NCBI GenBank assembly: GCA_011799875.1
Contig: CM022297.1
Coordinates: forward strand, 535,403,479 to 535,467,478
Direction of reading: 5' to 3'
Length of the DNA: 64,000 nt
Source: Thinopyrum elongatum
Lineage: Eukaryota; Streptophyta; Magnoliopsida; Poales; Poaceae
Below the pieces are notes generated by a model. The model saw only the letters and a program-made list of their open reading frames with translations, was not told where the DNA came from and searched no databases. The position numbers and the translations under genes are program-made. Each line of letters starts with the position of its first letter. The stretch's first letter is position 1. Below are positions 23,525-35,410 of the stretch, one piece after another.

Positions 23525-26500
23525 TTAACGATCTACAACCTCACAATCTGCAACCTCAGCGCGGATGACGCCCATAAGCATGTGAGCAAGTTCTTCCTTC
23601 TTTGCTACACTGTCTTTGAAAACATTGATCAATTGTTGTTGTGCAAGAACGTGCACCTCTTATTCCTCCACGATTTCCATCATTGCTTCAGCCAGTAATT
23701 GGTTCACAAACATAGATTTTTTCTGTTGGATTTGAGACAGAGGAAATTGAACAGATTCAGATGGCGATTTTGGCATGCTTGTATCATTGATAGTGGAGAG
23801 TGTCTCGACCACTGCATCATAACATAAATTAGGAGGGGAACCGAACAGATTAATCAAGAGTTATTGCCATATTACCTGCCCTAGATTTATTTGAATGAAA
23901 CAATGGGGTTGCCTTGTTGTTTTCAGAGTTTGTCTTCTTATCTTCAGCAGCCTGCACCAAATTAACACACTAGCATTGCTATCATTGGACAAGTCAGATA
24001 ATAGGAATGCAACATTGACACAATGAACGTTTGGGCAACCAAACCATGCCAGCCTACACCAAATTAACACAATATGGCATAGCTATCATCAGCCAGGTAA
24101 GGTAATAGGAAAGCAACATTGACACAATGAATGATTGGGAAACCAGACCACAACACTACAATTTAGTAATGTGCAAGATATGAGATAGTACAATCATGCA
24201 GCTCAGTATGCAAAACTACCAGGCAATTTTCCTTACAAAAATCTACATTATCGCCTTTAATTATACATTTTTCTACAAGTAAATTTAGATCATATAAAGG
24301 TTGGATTCACACCGATTAACAAAATACATGCTGATGTAAAAATACAGTGATATACAACAGGTACTTACATCAGCATTGGAGCACAGAGAATTCCTGCAAG
24401 ATACTTTCCTCGAACACGATCCCAGTTTAGGAAGTCTTCTATCCTTTAAGCTTATTTTCTAAAAGAGAGATGGGTAAGAAACATGTAGAAAATATGATCT
24501 GAATGCTATAAAATTTCATGATGCGAGGATACGCACACGCTTCTTAGAATGAAGTTGACATATTTTTGCTGGACTGGAGCGGACTAGTTCTCTGGCCACT
24601 GGAATCTGCTTTGGGTTTCTCTGTGCTGGAGCAGTATCTATGAACACTGGAGTTGGTTTACTATCTCTTGGCGTTTGGATCTTTTGCAAAGATCTTGTTT
24701 GTGGCCCTTCAGATTCTAACATAGCCGTCTTCCCCTTGCATGCCTTATATAGAAGAATGGTGCTTCAATTATAAAACATGCTATGACAGAGAGATGGAAT
24801 AGGTACTGAAGAATAGAAAGGCATGACATATTGACATGTATTCCCTCCATCCGGAAATAAATGGATGTGTCTAGGCGTATTTCAGTTCTAGATACATCCA
24901 TTTTTATCCATTTCTGCGACATGTAATCCGGACGGAGGGAGTATGATGTAAGAGTTAGGGATACAACAGGACAACAGAGTAAAAAACACTAGTTGAATGT
25001 AAAACTGTATGTTAGCTGGAATAGCTACAGAAAAACACGAAGGCAACATATGCGTGTATGATTGGGAAACTAAGATGGCATTGCAATAGACCAGTAGAAC
25101 AACACTTCAATGTAAAAAAACTTGGTATGGTAGACGAATGGAGTACATACTGATGAATAACAATGCATAAGATATTCAGAAGCATGATGTCCAAACTAAG
25201 TAGATGGCATTGCGACAGAGTAGAATGACAATACTTGAATTTGAAAATATGTTATCATGAATGGAATAGGTACTGAAAAATAGGAAGGCATGACATATTT
25301 ACATGTATGATCAACATGCTAAGCACATGGCATTGCAACAGAGTAGATGCACTCTAGAACATTATATGCATGATGTACACATATCATGGGCCAAGTTAGA
25401 GCAAGGACCTTGTGGGGTGAATAGGATTCATCATATTTCTGCAACTCTTCTGAAGAATTGCCTTTAACTGTTCCATCATATTGGATACCATTGACGTCAA
25501 GTTTGTTGGCCGTTACATTGCTCCACGAGGTTCTTGTGGATATATTAGTGTGTGCAATTATATATGACATGCATGGAAGACAACTAGTAGTTAGATTATG
25601 TAATGAGTGCCTGTAGGAGACAACATAAATAGTAGGACTAGACTTAACTAGCAGCAACAGGTCTCAAAAACTAAAGGGAGAACACAGATGAAAGCTACAG
25701 GATATGTATTGTTTGTACTCAAGATTAACTAGATGGCACACAAAAGTATTAAAGAACAACAACATAGGTAATACTAGAAGTGGTATAATCACCAGCCTGT
25801 GGGATAACATTGGCTGATGGATGATAACTATGGAACACCGTTAACTCCTGAACAAGTCTCTTATCTGAACCATGGAACAACGTTAACTCCTGAACAAGAC
25901 TCTTAAGAGATCAATATGAATATACAGTGACATGTGATAATCTATTTTCCATGCTTAGATGAATAACGAAGCCATAAATGTTGCACATAAGTAAGATGAG
26001 GGTACAACCTATATGGCTGCCATCCATAGGAGTGAGCATCATCTGCTGACTTGTCGATGGCCCTGCGGTTGTTGTGGCTGTCCATGTCGGGCAGGCACAT
26101 TCGAGGCAGCGAACTGTTGAGTGGAGACTATAACTCTCTTCTGGTGTATGCTTCCCTTGTTGGAGCAGCTGCGGTGAGCAGGAAGACGGTGTGGATGAAG
26201 ATGCAGAAAACACATAATGTTAAGAATGACACATATATCTGATATGAAGAAATACCCTAAGAGATCAACACTAAGGTACGAGACTGGTCACACGTCTGTT
26301 GACTGAAAACAAAATTGGGGTCACATGCTTTTTTTGGTACTGTCCTATCTACGTTGGATGGCTGGATGGCCGTCTTGTGCCTCCCGGCTGACACTATTTA
26401 AAATCTTCCCCGAAGAGCCAGCGACCACCGATAGAGCAGCCTGCCTCCGCCATCCCTGGCCACGACAGCTTCGACCAAAACCCCGCCCCCCCGCCCCACC

Positions 26501-27230
26501 GCATTGCCGTGGTTGCGCCACCCCGACCAAACCACAAAGACTCGTCATCATCCAGATCTGGCGGCGATAGTACCTTCAACCCACGCAACACTAAGATAGG
26601 CACCTAAGCGTTGCTTCCGTGGAGAACTTGCACCCCTGCACCCCTACGATGGACATCAAGGCACTGCTGCCCTAGCCAACTGGCAGCCTAGGAGCTCCGC
26701 CGCCTCGAGGGGTGCTGCTTCCGTCCATTGGGAATCGACTGGCCTAGACTAAAAATTCAGGCGACTGACGCCTAAATAAAGTGATTTAAGATGAGTGTAC
26801 GACCTATCTTGCGGCCCGGTGAAGTAGGCATCTCAAACTGCTGAGTCGGTGAGGCCGGCGCGGTTGCGGTGGCTCCAGGTGGTGGGAAAGCAGATATGTC
26901 ACGACGGTCGACGGCTACGGGGAAGCAGCGCTGGGGCCCTGGACGCGTCTGAAGTTGGAGCTGCTCAGACGCCGTGCACAACGGCGTGGGTGAATTGGCT
27001 CCGGTACGGTTCATGCGGTCGTCGTCGAGGCAGCTCCGGCAGCACGGAGTAAGAGGCACACGGCCTAGTGCATGACGGCAAACGGGCAGCAGCTCCAGCA
27101 TTGGGGAGGAGGGCGCCGGTGAATTTGGTGCGGTGGGGGCGCCATGGAGGAGGGGCTGAGGTTTCATGGCTGGGGAGAAGGTGATTTGGTGCCCACGGTG
27201 TATGAATGGGGAATTGGGAGGGGGAACCAT
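23525..27230 (-). pseudogene. CACTA-1 gene, Transposase_24-class accessory protein, degraded
   Basis: A spliced minus-strand gene inferred by comparison with CACTA-2. Likely exons are 26804-27230 (start MVPPPNSP), 26009-26168 (160-nt cassette), 25409-25610, 24516-24722 and about 23525-23857. Their borders show AG...GT in most cases. 24516-24722 carries the TPRDSKPTPVFIDTAP segment matching TPTDSNPVPVDTAP in CACTA-2. The last exon holds a coiled coil (VLAQQQLINVF) like that of CACTA-2 and contains an in-frame TAA near 23660. The exons with the WDDDWERLVLYW core found in CACTA-2 are missing here. The product would be an En/Spm accessory protein. Confidence 0.5.
24839..24943. mobile_element. Stowaway MITE (Thalos-like)
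   Basis: A 105-bp palindromic element with TA at both ends and inverted termini TTCCCTCCATCCGGAAATA / ...GGACGGAGGGAG. The inner arms ATGGATGTGTCTAG and CTAGATACATCCAT pair. It is a typical Triticeae Stowaway inserted in an intron of the CACTA-1 gene. Confidence 0.85.
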
Positions 27231-27359
27231 GTCTTACAGACACATTTGTCTGAGATGTGGGGGAAGTTACAGTTCTACCCCTGCCTTTTGGCTTCTGGGC
27301 TTGGGTATGTGTCTTGAGGGTCGGGGATAGTAGGGTAACTTTGCTTCTCCCAAATAGTG

Positions 27360-27680
27360 TGCGCCAGCGATTTCGGGCGAGGAGGGCGTGTTTTGAAATA
27401 TTGGGCGTGAGCGATTTTGGCCGAGGAGAGGGTGTTTTGCCGCCCATGGTTTATGAATTATTCGGCGCCTGCCATTTCGGCCGAGGAGAGGGTGTTTTGC
27501 CGCCCATGGTTTATGAATTATTCGACGCCTGCCATTTCGGGCGAGGAGGGGGTGTTTTGCCGCCCGTGGTTTATGAATTTTTCAGCGCCTGCCATTTCGG
27601 CCGAGGAGAGGGTGTTTTTCCGCCCATGGTTTATGAATTATTCAGCACCTGCCATTTCAGCTGAGGAGAGGGCGCGATTG
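27360..27680. repeat. 60-bp minisatellite upstream of CACTA-1 gene
   Basis: Four full units at 27421, 27481, 27541 and 27601, each exactly 60 bp (core GCCGCCCATGGTTTATGAAT), with a degenerate unit before (27361) and a partial one after (27661). Units differ at 2-8 positions. It lies 130-450 bp upstream of the minus-strand gene start at 27230, so it sits in the promoter. Open frames repeating VYELF on the plus strand are by-products. Confidence 0.9.
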
Positions 27681-28259
27681 GGTGACGTTACAAACCTACC
27701 CTCGATGTACAACGGGCCAATTGATGTGGGTCCCAGATAGGCCGGTAATTTCGCGTCTCCCATTTATTTGCTCTGGCGAATTCCACCGAGCAGAGCGTGT
27801 TTAGCAGTTCATTTCAAATTTTGGGAGAACAAGCATCCACGTCTACCTTACCAAGTCGATTCGAATCAAATTTTGAAATATTAGCTTGCCACTTCTTTTT
27901 TAGATGGTGAGATGATGCTCGGGACTAATATGTTTTTACATGCTCATTGCTACCGATTTACTATTTGACAAATATTTGACCCACTAAAAAATGGAATCAA
28001 ACCCAAAATGAAATATCTCGATTCAATGAAGTAGCTCATTCATCCGGTCAAAATTGTTGACTAAATCCAAAATTGAACACCTTAATTGAGTAGCATGCTG
28101 TATTATAGTACTCCATGAACATGCTGAAAGTCAAATTAGTGAACTTGTTTGATACGCTTATCTCCGTTCATGTGTGGATTGCAAACACCGTGTTCTCCAA
28201 TGCAAAGTTTGAATGCAAGTTTATACTGAAACATGGTTTATATCAGTCTTTGATGCATA
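27681..28259. other. AT-rich spacer in CACTA-1
   Basis: No gene or repeat seen. It is AT-rich with several runs of AAATTTTGAAAT type and matches in place and composition the stretch 62450-63400 of CACTA-2. Confidence 0.5.
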
Positions 28260-29245
28260 AACACGACCCCCCCTCTCCCGAACTCCTGTTCTCTCTGTAG
28301 CCGACAATCTTCATTTCTATCGCACGCATACAAACACAAACCTTGTCTGTCCCTCCCCCCCCTCTCTCTCTCTCTATGTCGGTATTTCTAGTTCGCATGC
28401 ACACTCCATGTATAGGTCTCTCTCGCACACAATGTATGATTCTCTAGTCCAAGCAACATATCTAGAATGCACTCATCACACGCACACAAATTCCCTAGCT
28501 TGTTGTCCGTAACTCTCTCACGCACCACTCCGCCGTCTCGGGGCTCTTCCCTCTCTCTCTTGAACTCTCCATCTCCCTAGGTCACACATACACATGCATA
28601 TCTCACTCGCACTAGGTAGACCCATCTAAAACTCTCTCTCTCCCTCCCTCATTCTCTCTCCATCTCACACGCACACACACACAATCTCGTGCCTAGCTAA
28701 GTACGACTGTCTCTCACTCCATTATAGGCACATGCAGTCCCCCCTAGGTATATGACTATTTCTCATTCTCCATCACAAACATACGCATTGCCTCTTTCCC
28801 TCACTTGGTCTATCTCGATTTCTCTCAGGGCATCTTTCTATCGCACACACACCTCGTCCGTCGATCTCCCACCCATATAGTCCCCTCATGATCTCGAGGG
28901 GATCTCTCTATCACAAACACGCCCTCTCTCCCTCCCCATGCGTCCATCTTCTCCATACGTCCCTCTCGACCTCTGTCCCTTGTTGGCCAGACCTCTATTG
29001 GACTGTGCTATAGGGGGGGTCTCTCTCCGTTGCAAACAACCATGCACTAGCTATCTCCGTGTATCTCCTCACCTCGCTTTCTATCTCGGAGATGCATGCA
29101 TGATATGTTTGCATAAGATACGCACACACTCTCTCTCTATTTTATCGTTTGTTGTCCCTTTCTCTTTCACACACACACACACACACACTCTTTTTGCACA
29201 CTCACTCTTTCTCCTTCACACGCACTTGATCTCTCTCGACTTAGG

Positions 29246-29498
29246 TACTCTCTTCGGTCCATAGCATATAGATTTATTGAAAAGTCAAACCTTACAAAGT
29301 TTGACCAGGTACGTGGAGAAAAACATTTACATCTAGAATGGCAAACATATGTCATTTGATTCATCACAAGATGTAGTTTCATATGATGTATCTTTCGTAT
29401 TGTAGATATAAATATTTTTCTGTGTAAACCTGGTCAAAGTTTCCAAAGTTTGACTACCAAAAACTTTATATGCACTGCATTATAGAGCGGATGGAGTA
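29246..29498. mobile_element. Stowaway-like MITE, copy 1
   Basis: A 253-bp element flanked by TA, with ends TACTCTCTTCGGTCCATA and GAGCGGATGGAGTA and internal arms AAAGTCAAAC / GTTTGACT. It is duplicated with its surroundings (see 30217-30462). Confidence 0.75.
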
Positions 29499-30162
29499 TC
29501 TCTTTCCCTCTCTCAACTCTCTGACGCACCACTCAGCCGTATCGGGGCTCCTCTATCTCTCTCAAACTTTATATCTCCCTAGGTCACACATACACATATC
29601 TCGCTCGCACTACATAGACCCATCTAACACTCTCCACCCTTGTTCTCTCTCTATGTGACACGCACACCCCCTAAGTACCACAATCTCTCACTCCATCATA
29701 GGCACATGCACTCCCCCCTAAGTATGACTATCTCTCACTATCCATCACGAACACACGTATTGTCTCCTTCCATCCCTATGTCTATCTCGATATCTCTTGG
29801 GGTATCTTCTATCACGCACACACCTTGTCACTCGATCTCCCACCCATGTAGTCCCATCACGATCTCCAGGGGATCTCTCTATCACAAACACACACTCTCT
29901 CCTCCCCGTGCCTGCATTTTCTCCATACGTCTCTCTTGACCTCTCTCCCTTGTTTGCCAGACCTTTCTTGCCCATGTGCTAGGGTCTTTCTCTCTCGGTT
30001 GCAAACAACCACACACTATCTCCTCACCTTGCTTCCGCTCTCGAAGATGCATGTGTGATATGTTTGCATAAGACACACACACTTTTTCTCTACTTTATCG
30101 TGTGTTGTCCATGTCTCTTTCACACACACACACACACACTTTTTGCACACTCACTCTTTCTA

Positions 30163-30197
<35 letters not shown>

Positions 30198-30216
30198 CTC
30201 TCTCTCTCTAGTTAGG

Positions 30217-30462
30217 TACTCTCTAATGTCCATAACATATGGATGTTTTGAAAAGTCAAACCTCAGAAAAGTTTGACCAGGCATATGTGGAGAAAAACAT
30301 TTACATCTGGAACGATCAATAGATTCATCACAACATGTACTTAGTTCATATCATTTATCTTTGGTATTGTAGATAAGTAATTTCTTTATAAACTTGGTCA
30401 AAGTTTCAAAAGTTTGACTTTTCAAAAAATTATAGGCACTACATTATCGAACGGAGGGAGTA
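30217..30462. mobile_element. Stowaway-like MITE, copy 2
   Basis: A 246-bp element, clearly homologous to 29246-29498, flanked by TA, ending CGAACGGAGGGAGTA. It shares its left neighbour sequence with copy 1, so it arose by segment duplication and not by separate insertion. Confidence 0.75.
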
Positions 30463-30475
30463 GCTCTTTCTCTCT

Positions 30476-30859
30476 CTCTACTATCTCTCACGGCCCTCCC
30501 CTCTCACTCGATCTCTCTTTACCGAGGGATTATACGATCAATGTGTTAGCGTATAGCTCCGTATATTGTTTAGTTGACAGTCAACCAGTCCACATGCTAC
30601 AATGTCAGCTCGTGTTCTCTATATTGGTGTGCTGGCCCATGTGGCAGTGTGTGAAAATAAATAAATTAGAGGCCCATTTGACACGCAGTGAAGTAAACAA
30701 AGTTGAAAGCACTCGCGGTAGCACCCCGCATGCTACTAAATTGAGGGCACACTTCTTCCGCGTGAAGGACGCAGTCACGCACACTACACCATTGCGCGGC
30801 GCCACGCACACAAGGACGCACTCGTGCACACCCAGCACACAATACACACCAGCACACGT
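30476..30859. other. Sequence between CT-rich domain and Gypsy; probable 5' flank of F-box gene
   Basis: About 380 bp with no TE signature I recognise. It ends in the 5-bp target site CACGT (30855-30859) of the following Gypsy. After that element the DNA resumes at 41272 and reaches an F-box ATG in 31 bp. So this piece was the upstream region of that gene, now 10.4 kb away, unless it is still inside CACTA-1. Confidence 0.55.
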
Positions 30860-31333
30860 TGTCGATGTCAAAACCGGCGGATCTCAGGTAGGGGGTCCCG
30901 AGTTGTGGATCTAGGACCAATGGGTAACAAGGGATGAAGAACATGGTGTTTACCCAGGTTCGGGCCCTCTCGAAGAGGTAAAACCCTACGTCTTGCTTGA
31001 TTGTATTTGATGTGTATGATATGGTTACAAGTCGATCTACCTCGAGATCAGGCGAGCTAAACCCTAGGTTAATGGGGTGATGGATGTTGCTCTAGCCCTA
31101 AAGACTAAAATCCCTTGGTTTATATAGACACCAGTAGGGTTACGGTTACATGGGATCGGTTACAATAAAGGAAAGATCATGCCTAATCTTGACTTGGAGG
31201 GCACACCATGACTCCGAAGATCTTCTATCCGTCCACGGATCCGCACTCTAGCTGGGCTCCATAGCAACCCTTCAGTCCGGCCCACATGCAATGGGCCGGC
31301 AGCCCAAGGACCCCTTAATCTAGGACTCCCTCA
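30860..31333 (-). repeat. 3' LTR of Fatima-like Gypsy
   Basis: The plus strand reads TGTCGATGTCAAAACCGGCG...GGACTCCCTCA. It is the partner of 40797-41271. The internal region starts with GTAGCCTCCAACG, the complement of the purine tract. Confidence 0.92.
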
Positions 31334-31773
31334 GTAGCCTCCAACGACAGGGATCGCCATCTGGTATCTTTCAAATCTTTGGCTTACGAGATGAGTTCTT
31401 CACCTTTCCTTATACCGTTCGGAGCTGTGTTCTCTGGCCGAATACTGTCCAGAATCCGGATTAATGTCGGAGGTTCGCCGCCCAGCATGACCTGTGTCAA
31501 TTCCACACTCGTGTCAGACCGATCTCAACAGTCTGAAGTCCGAGGACCTCATCAGACCATGGCGTGGCCATCGGAGTTTAATACCTTCCTCGGGGTGAGG
31601 GCTAACTTTGACTGTCGTGCACCTTTTCAGAAGGCGAATGGCCCAATGCCACCTTTTTTGCAGACTCGTCCTTTTAGCTTTAGGATGAAACACTTATTTA
31701 TAGATCCAAAGGTGGAGGGGACGGCTGACCCATCCTCTCCGCCGAAACCAACTCTGTAGAAATTTTAGACACC

Positions 31774-34562
31774 ATGGCCGACATCCCAGGCTCATCTTCA
31801 CGCCCGCATGGCCCTCTCCCTGGTGATTGGACGAGCTGCTTAGTCTCACGCCTCTGGCTGAGCAATCTGCAGGCGCAAGGTTATCTTCCCATGGCAGATA
31901 TCGCTCCCGTCCACGCCGGATTAATCTCTGTTGACGGCCAAGCACTAGCCGAGAGCTCTCCTGCTCCAAGCAAGGAAGAGAGGGTATGTTTCATGCCTTT
32001 CCTTCTATGAGGCCTAGGCTTTCCCATTCACCCTTTCCTGCAGGGTTTATTGGAGTTTACGGGATCCAGCTCCACAACCTCACCCCAGGATCGATATTGC
32101 ATATTTTTGGTTTTGTGGCACTTTGCGAGATATTCTTGAGTTGCGAAGCCCATTTTGATCTGTGTAGAAAATATTTTTGTCTCGTACCTCGTACCCGAAG
32201 AGGGTCCATATTTGAAGTAGGCAGAGCCGAAGTGTGGCGGATAGCCTGGACAGGGTATCCCATTGGAACCCCACGAAAAGACCCCGAGGAATGTACCTCG
32301 AAGTGGTTTTATATTGAAGACGTTCCGCTCTCTGACTCAGTCTGGAGGGTGCTGCCCGAATACCTAAGTGCCCCGCTAAAGAAGCGGTTCAACTGGCGAC
32401 CCAAGAGCCCTTCCCAACTAGACAGTGCAGAGGTGCACCTTTTGGCCACCAAAATTCGGCTGCTGGCCCATAGCAAACTGGCCAGGATTGAAGTGATGGC
32501 CGTCGCCATAGCCCAATGCGTACAACCCCTTCAACAGAGGGGGCATCCTTTATGGTGCTACAACTGGACCAGCGACGCAACCCGCTACAAGCGATAAGGG
32601 CCAGATAATCAGGCGGCTATGGGCAAAATATTGGCCGACCTCTTCAAAGGAGAGGAGGAAGATTTTGCTCAATTAATTATCCGGGAAGGTTGCTCCGGCT
32701 ACAATCCGGCAGACTGGGTCAGCTTCAGTCCTTTGTCTTTGGTTCGGAGATTACGTCCGAACTCTTATCGGATGTACCTTTCTCTTAAACAGGGTTGGAG
32801 GCATCACGTCGAGTCCGTCCATTGCCCCTCCCCTCAACCTGAGAATTATTCCCGTGATGATGACCCAGGTTATCATGACGATCCAGATACGTCGATCGAT
32901 TTTGAAGATGGGGTCTTCTACCAGGAAAACCTTGATGGCACCAAGGTTGCCTTGACGGCCGACCATCCTGGGGCTCTTCCCTTCTCCATTGTATGTGAAA
33001 GGAAGACCTCTTCCTGAACAAGGCACTCGCCTCGCACTATTACAAATGCGCTAACTTCTACTCCCAAGGGTCGCCGTACTACACGCCGAACAACCGCGGG
33101 AGGAGCGCGGAATATGCCGTCCTCAGCCCACTATGGGGCATCCAAACGGAAGGCCGCCGTTGGAACGGGGGCAACCGCACCCTCAGCTCAAAGGTACTGT
33201 GTTCAGAGCCGTCGAGAGAGTCATTCTCACCATTTCTGACATTTGCTTGATTTTGCAGAAGAAAAACATCGCCGCATCAATCCGAAGACACCCCGGGTGT
33301 ACCAAGGCATAGTTCCAATCCCGGTTCTTTGGTGTAGGCCGGGGGCCGTGCGGAGCATGCCACGCCAAGCGTACCTCTAGAGGATCCAGACGATGTCTCG
33401 GTTACCAATTCCGAAGTCGAGAGTGTGATAATCACCGTTGCCGGAGGGAATCCTTACGTCACCCTGCCTTCACCAATCAGGAATTTAATGCGTTTAATTC
33501 GGTGGACGTGTACCTTGGAGTGGCCCGAACAGGGCTTGAAGGGATCGCCAGTCTTTTTTCCGCCAAAATGCAGGTGCGAGATTTAAATAGCTTAAGGGCA
33601 GATCGTAATCCCTAACCTAGTAGCCCCCAAGCCTTAATTTGGGCGGGACGGTCGAGTTAAGGATCTGTATCATCTTGAATTTGTAGGCCGTGAGGGAACA
33701 GAATAACAAGTTATCCGAAGACCTCGAGCTGAGCCGAACACAGTTGGCCGATGCTAAAGCCGAACTGGAAGCGGCCAAGAAAGCTACCAGTGAAATTGCT
33801 GGTGAGGGAAAAAGCTTTAGGATGCTTAAAAACTGTACTACGTTTCCTGCGTATTAACACCATGTTGTCCCTGTAGCCACCGAAACCATGAGCCAATTGC
33901 AGAAGGACCTGGAGGCTGGCAAACGAGTGCTGACATGAAGTCATGAGGAGAAGAATGAGCTCAAGGCAGAAAACTAGCGGAAATCCGAAGAAATTAAGAG
34001 TTTAAAAATCTCAATTGGCGCAAGCCTTGGAGGAGAACCAGAAGTTAAAAGGTGGCATATTCGGTAAGTCACGAATTCAATATCATGCAAATGTGGGTGG
34101 TCACAATATTTTGAAAAACATGCTGCCCTTGTTTGCTAGGTCTCCTGACAGGGCAGCCGGAAGAGGAGGTTGGTTCCTTTAGTGGGAACCTTTTGAAGGA
34201 ACTGACCAAAATGCATGAAAGAGCCCGAAAGGCCACGAAAAGCATGGTTATGGCATTATGGCCGCTGGAAGTACCACCAGAGAGCATGGCTGAGCTGGCT
34301 AGCCGCTTTAAAGGGGGTGAGGCGACGCTTTGAATTGTGGAATAAATTAGCCTGCCGGGAAGGAGCGTGCGAAGCCTGGGCAATGGTGAAGACCCGGTTT
34401 ACCAAACTCGAACCTGAACATATGGCTCGAGTTGGACCCGTGGGGCCGAATGGGCAGGAAATACCTCTTAGCTTAGTGCATGACCAAGTGATGCCCGCTG
34501 CTTGGTACTCTCAAAAGGATTGTGCCTTGGATAGTTTGATAAATGGTATTCATAAAGAGTAG
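31774..34562 (+). pseudogene. Antisense multi-exon gene in Fatima-like Gypsy (putative gypsy-type transposase domain plus coiled coil)
   Basis: It runs opposite to gag-pol, from 440 bp inside the 3' LTR toward pol. Start MADIPGSSSRPHGP at 31774. The N-terminal 350 residues match the plant 'putative gypsy type transposon' domain (Transposase_28): LHNLTPGSILHIFGFVALCE, WFYIEDVPL, MAVAIAQCVQPLQQRGHP. Four GT-AG introns are visible: 33194-33258, 33574-33686, 33802-33876 and 34064-34139. The C-terminal half is a coiled coil (LSEDLELSRTQLADAKAELE) and then a conserved MAELASRFKG region. Lesions: TGA at 32008, a lost base near 32058, TAA at 32595, and frameshifts near 33005 and 34315. Similar antisense genes are known in grass Tat elements; their function is not established. 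Confidence 0.75.
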
Positions 34563-35410
34563 GGTGAGTGATTCTATGTATCCATGTACTTTACATCGCG
34601 CCATTCTCGGACCGCAGTAAAAATGTTGTCTTAACCAGCCATCGGCTTCCGCCTCCCCGACCAGTGATTGGGGAGTGTTCCATACTATATGCCCTGATGA
34701 ACAGGGAATGCTTCTGGTAACCAGGCAATCCGGCCATTTGGTGCGAACAGACAAAATGCGCGCATCGAGCTATGTTATATTACTTTGTAACGTAAGAAAC
34801 ATCTTTCGAAGAAAATAGTTCCTCCAAGGGTTCCTTTCTTCGGGTGTGGTATGTTGACCATAAGCCATGATTCTGGATGCCGGTGACACATGGATGTCCC
34901 TGGTTTTTAGGAACCAATATTAGTGGGCTGGCGGCTAGCGCCTGTTTATTTTCACTTCCCTTGAGGCCGACCCATTATTTTCTGTAAGAACGCTAGCTTT
35001 CGGATTCACCCATCTGAGGTACGTATCCGGATTACCCGGGCGTAACAATCGTAGAGGTGCTCCCTTTACTTCCTAGCCGAACAATTGAAAACTTAGGGGT
35101 AAACACAGGAGCCAGGCAACCCAGCTTGGCAAAGGACTTAAGTCAAATAGGTGCATATAATGGCTTGAAAGGTATGGGAAGGACATTGGTTCAAACAACA
35201 TATAAGAGGTTGTGAGATGAATATTGTAATTGGCCGCTTTAAAAGAAGCCCCCAGGTAAAGCTGGGTAGTACATCTAAAGATGTGTATAGTGGCAACCTG
35301 CCGTGTTACGGTTTATCCGAACTCTAGGTCGGGAGACTAAAGCTCCAAGAGTAAAGCAAAAAAAGATATAAAATCAAAGAAAAATGAGGAGTGTCGATGA
35401 CGACGCCGGA
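34563..35410. other. Spacer between antisense gene and pol in Fatima-like Gypsy
   Basis: About 850 bp between two convergent genes. No ORF of note and no clear repeat. It probably holds the overlapping 3' untranslated regions. Confidence 0.5.

Larger units (their letters stand above)
21918..30475. mobile_element. CACTA transposon 1 (right end not found)
   Basis: It starts CACTACAAAAAAA at 21918 inside host A, with left target bases CCA (21915-21917). The first 500 bp match CACTA-2 closely. GGCCCAT-rich subterminal DNA (22340-23330), a minus-strand gene of the Transposase_24 class, a 60-bp minisatellite, and a CT/CA-rich domain follow in the same order as in CACTA-2. No matching inverted terminus (ending TTTTTGTAGTG) is seen, so the right limit given here is only the end of the CT-rich domain. 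No catalytic TNP2-type transposase is present. Confidence 0.7.
28260..30500. repeat. CT/CA-rich low-complexity domain with ~1 kb tandem duplication
   Basis: Long runs of CTCTCT and CACACA with interspersed unique words. Two halves, about 28495-29505 and 29515-30475, follow the same order. Each has the ACGCACCACTC..CCGT word, AGGTCACACATACACAT, TCTCACTCCAT..ATAGGCACATGCA, GATATGTTTGCATAAGA and a closing MITE. Many frames are open here on both strands only because of the biased composition; none is a credible gene. Confidence 0.8.

Noticed and set aside
27360..27680. CRISPR-like regular array
   Set aside because: Units are contiguous 60-bp tandem repeats with no variable spacers, in plant DNA. 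It is a minisatellite.
28938..30276. ORFs rich in Ser, His and Leu in the CT/CA domain
   Set aside because: Open only because CTCTCT and CACACA lack stop codons; no start context, domain or conservation.
31984..32043. Apparent GT-AG intron in the antisense gene
   Set aside because: The sequence between reads as conserved protein of the same domain (VCFMPFLL...GFPIHPFL), with one TGA and a nearby lost base. It is decayed exon and not an intron, and splicing it would also leave the wrong phase.
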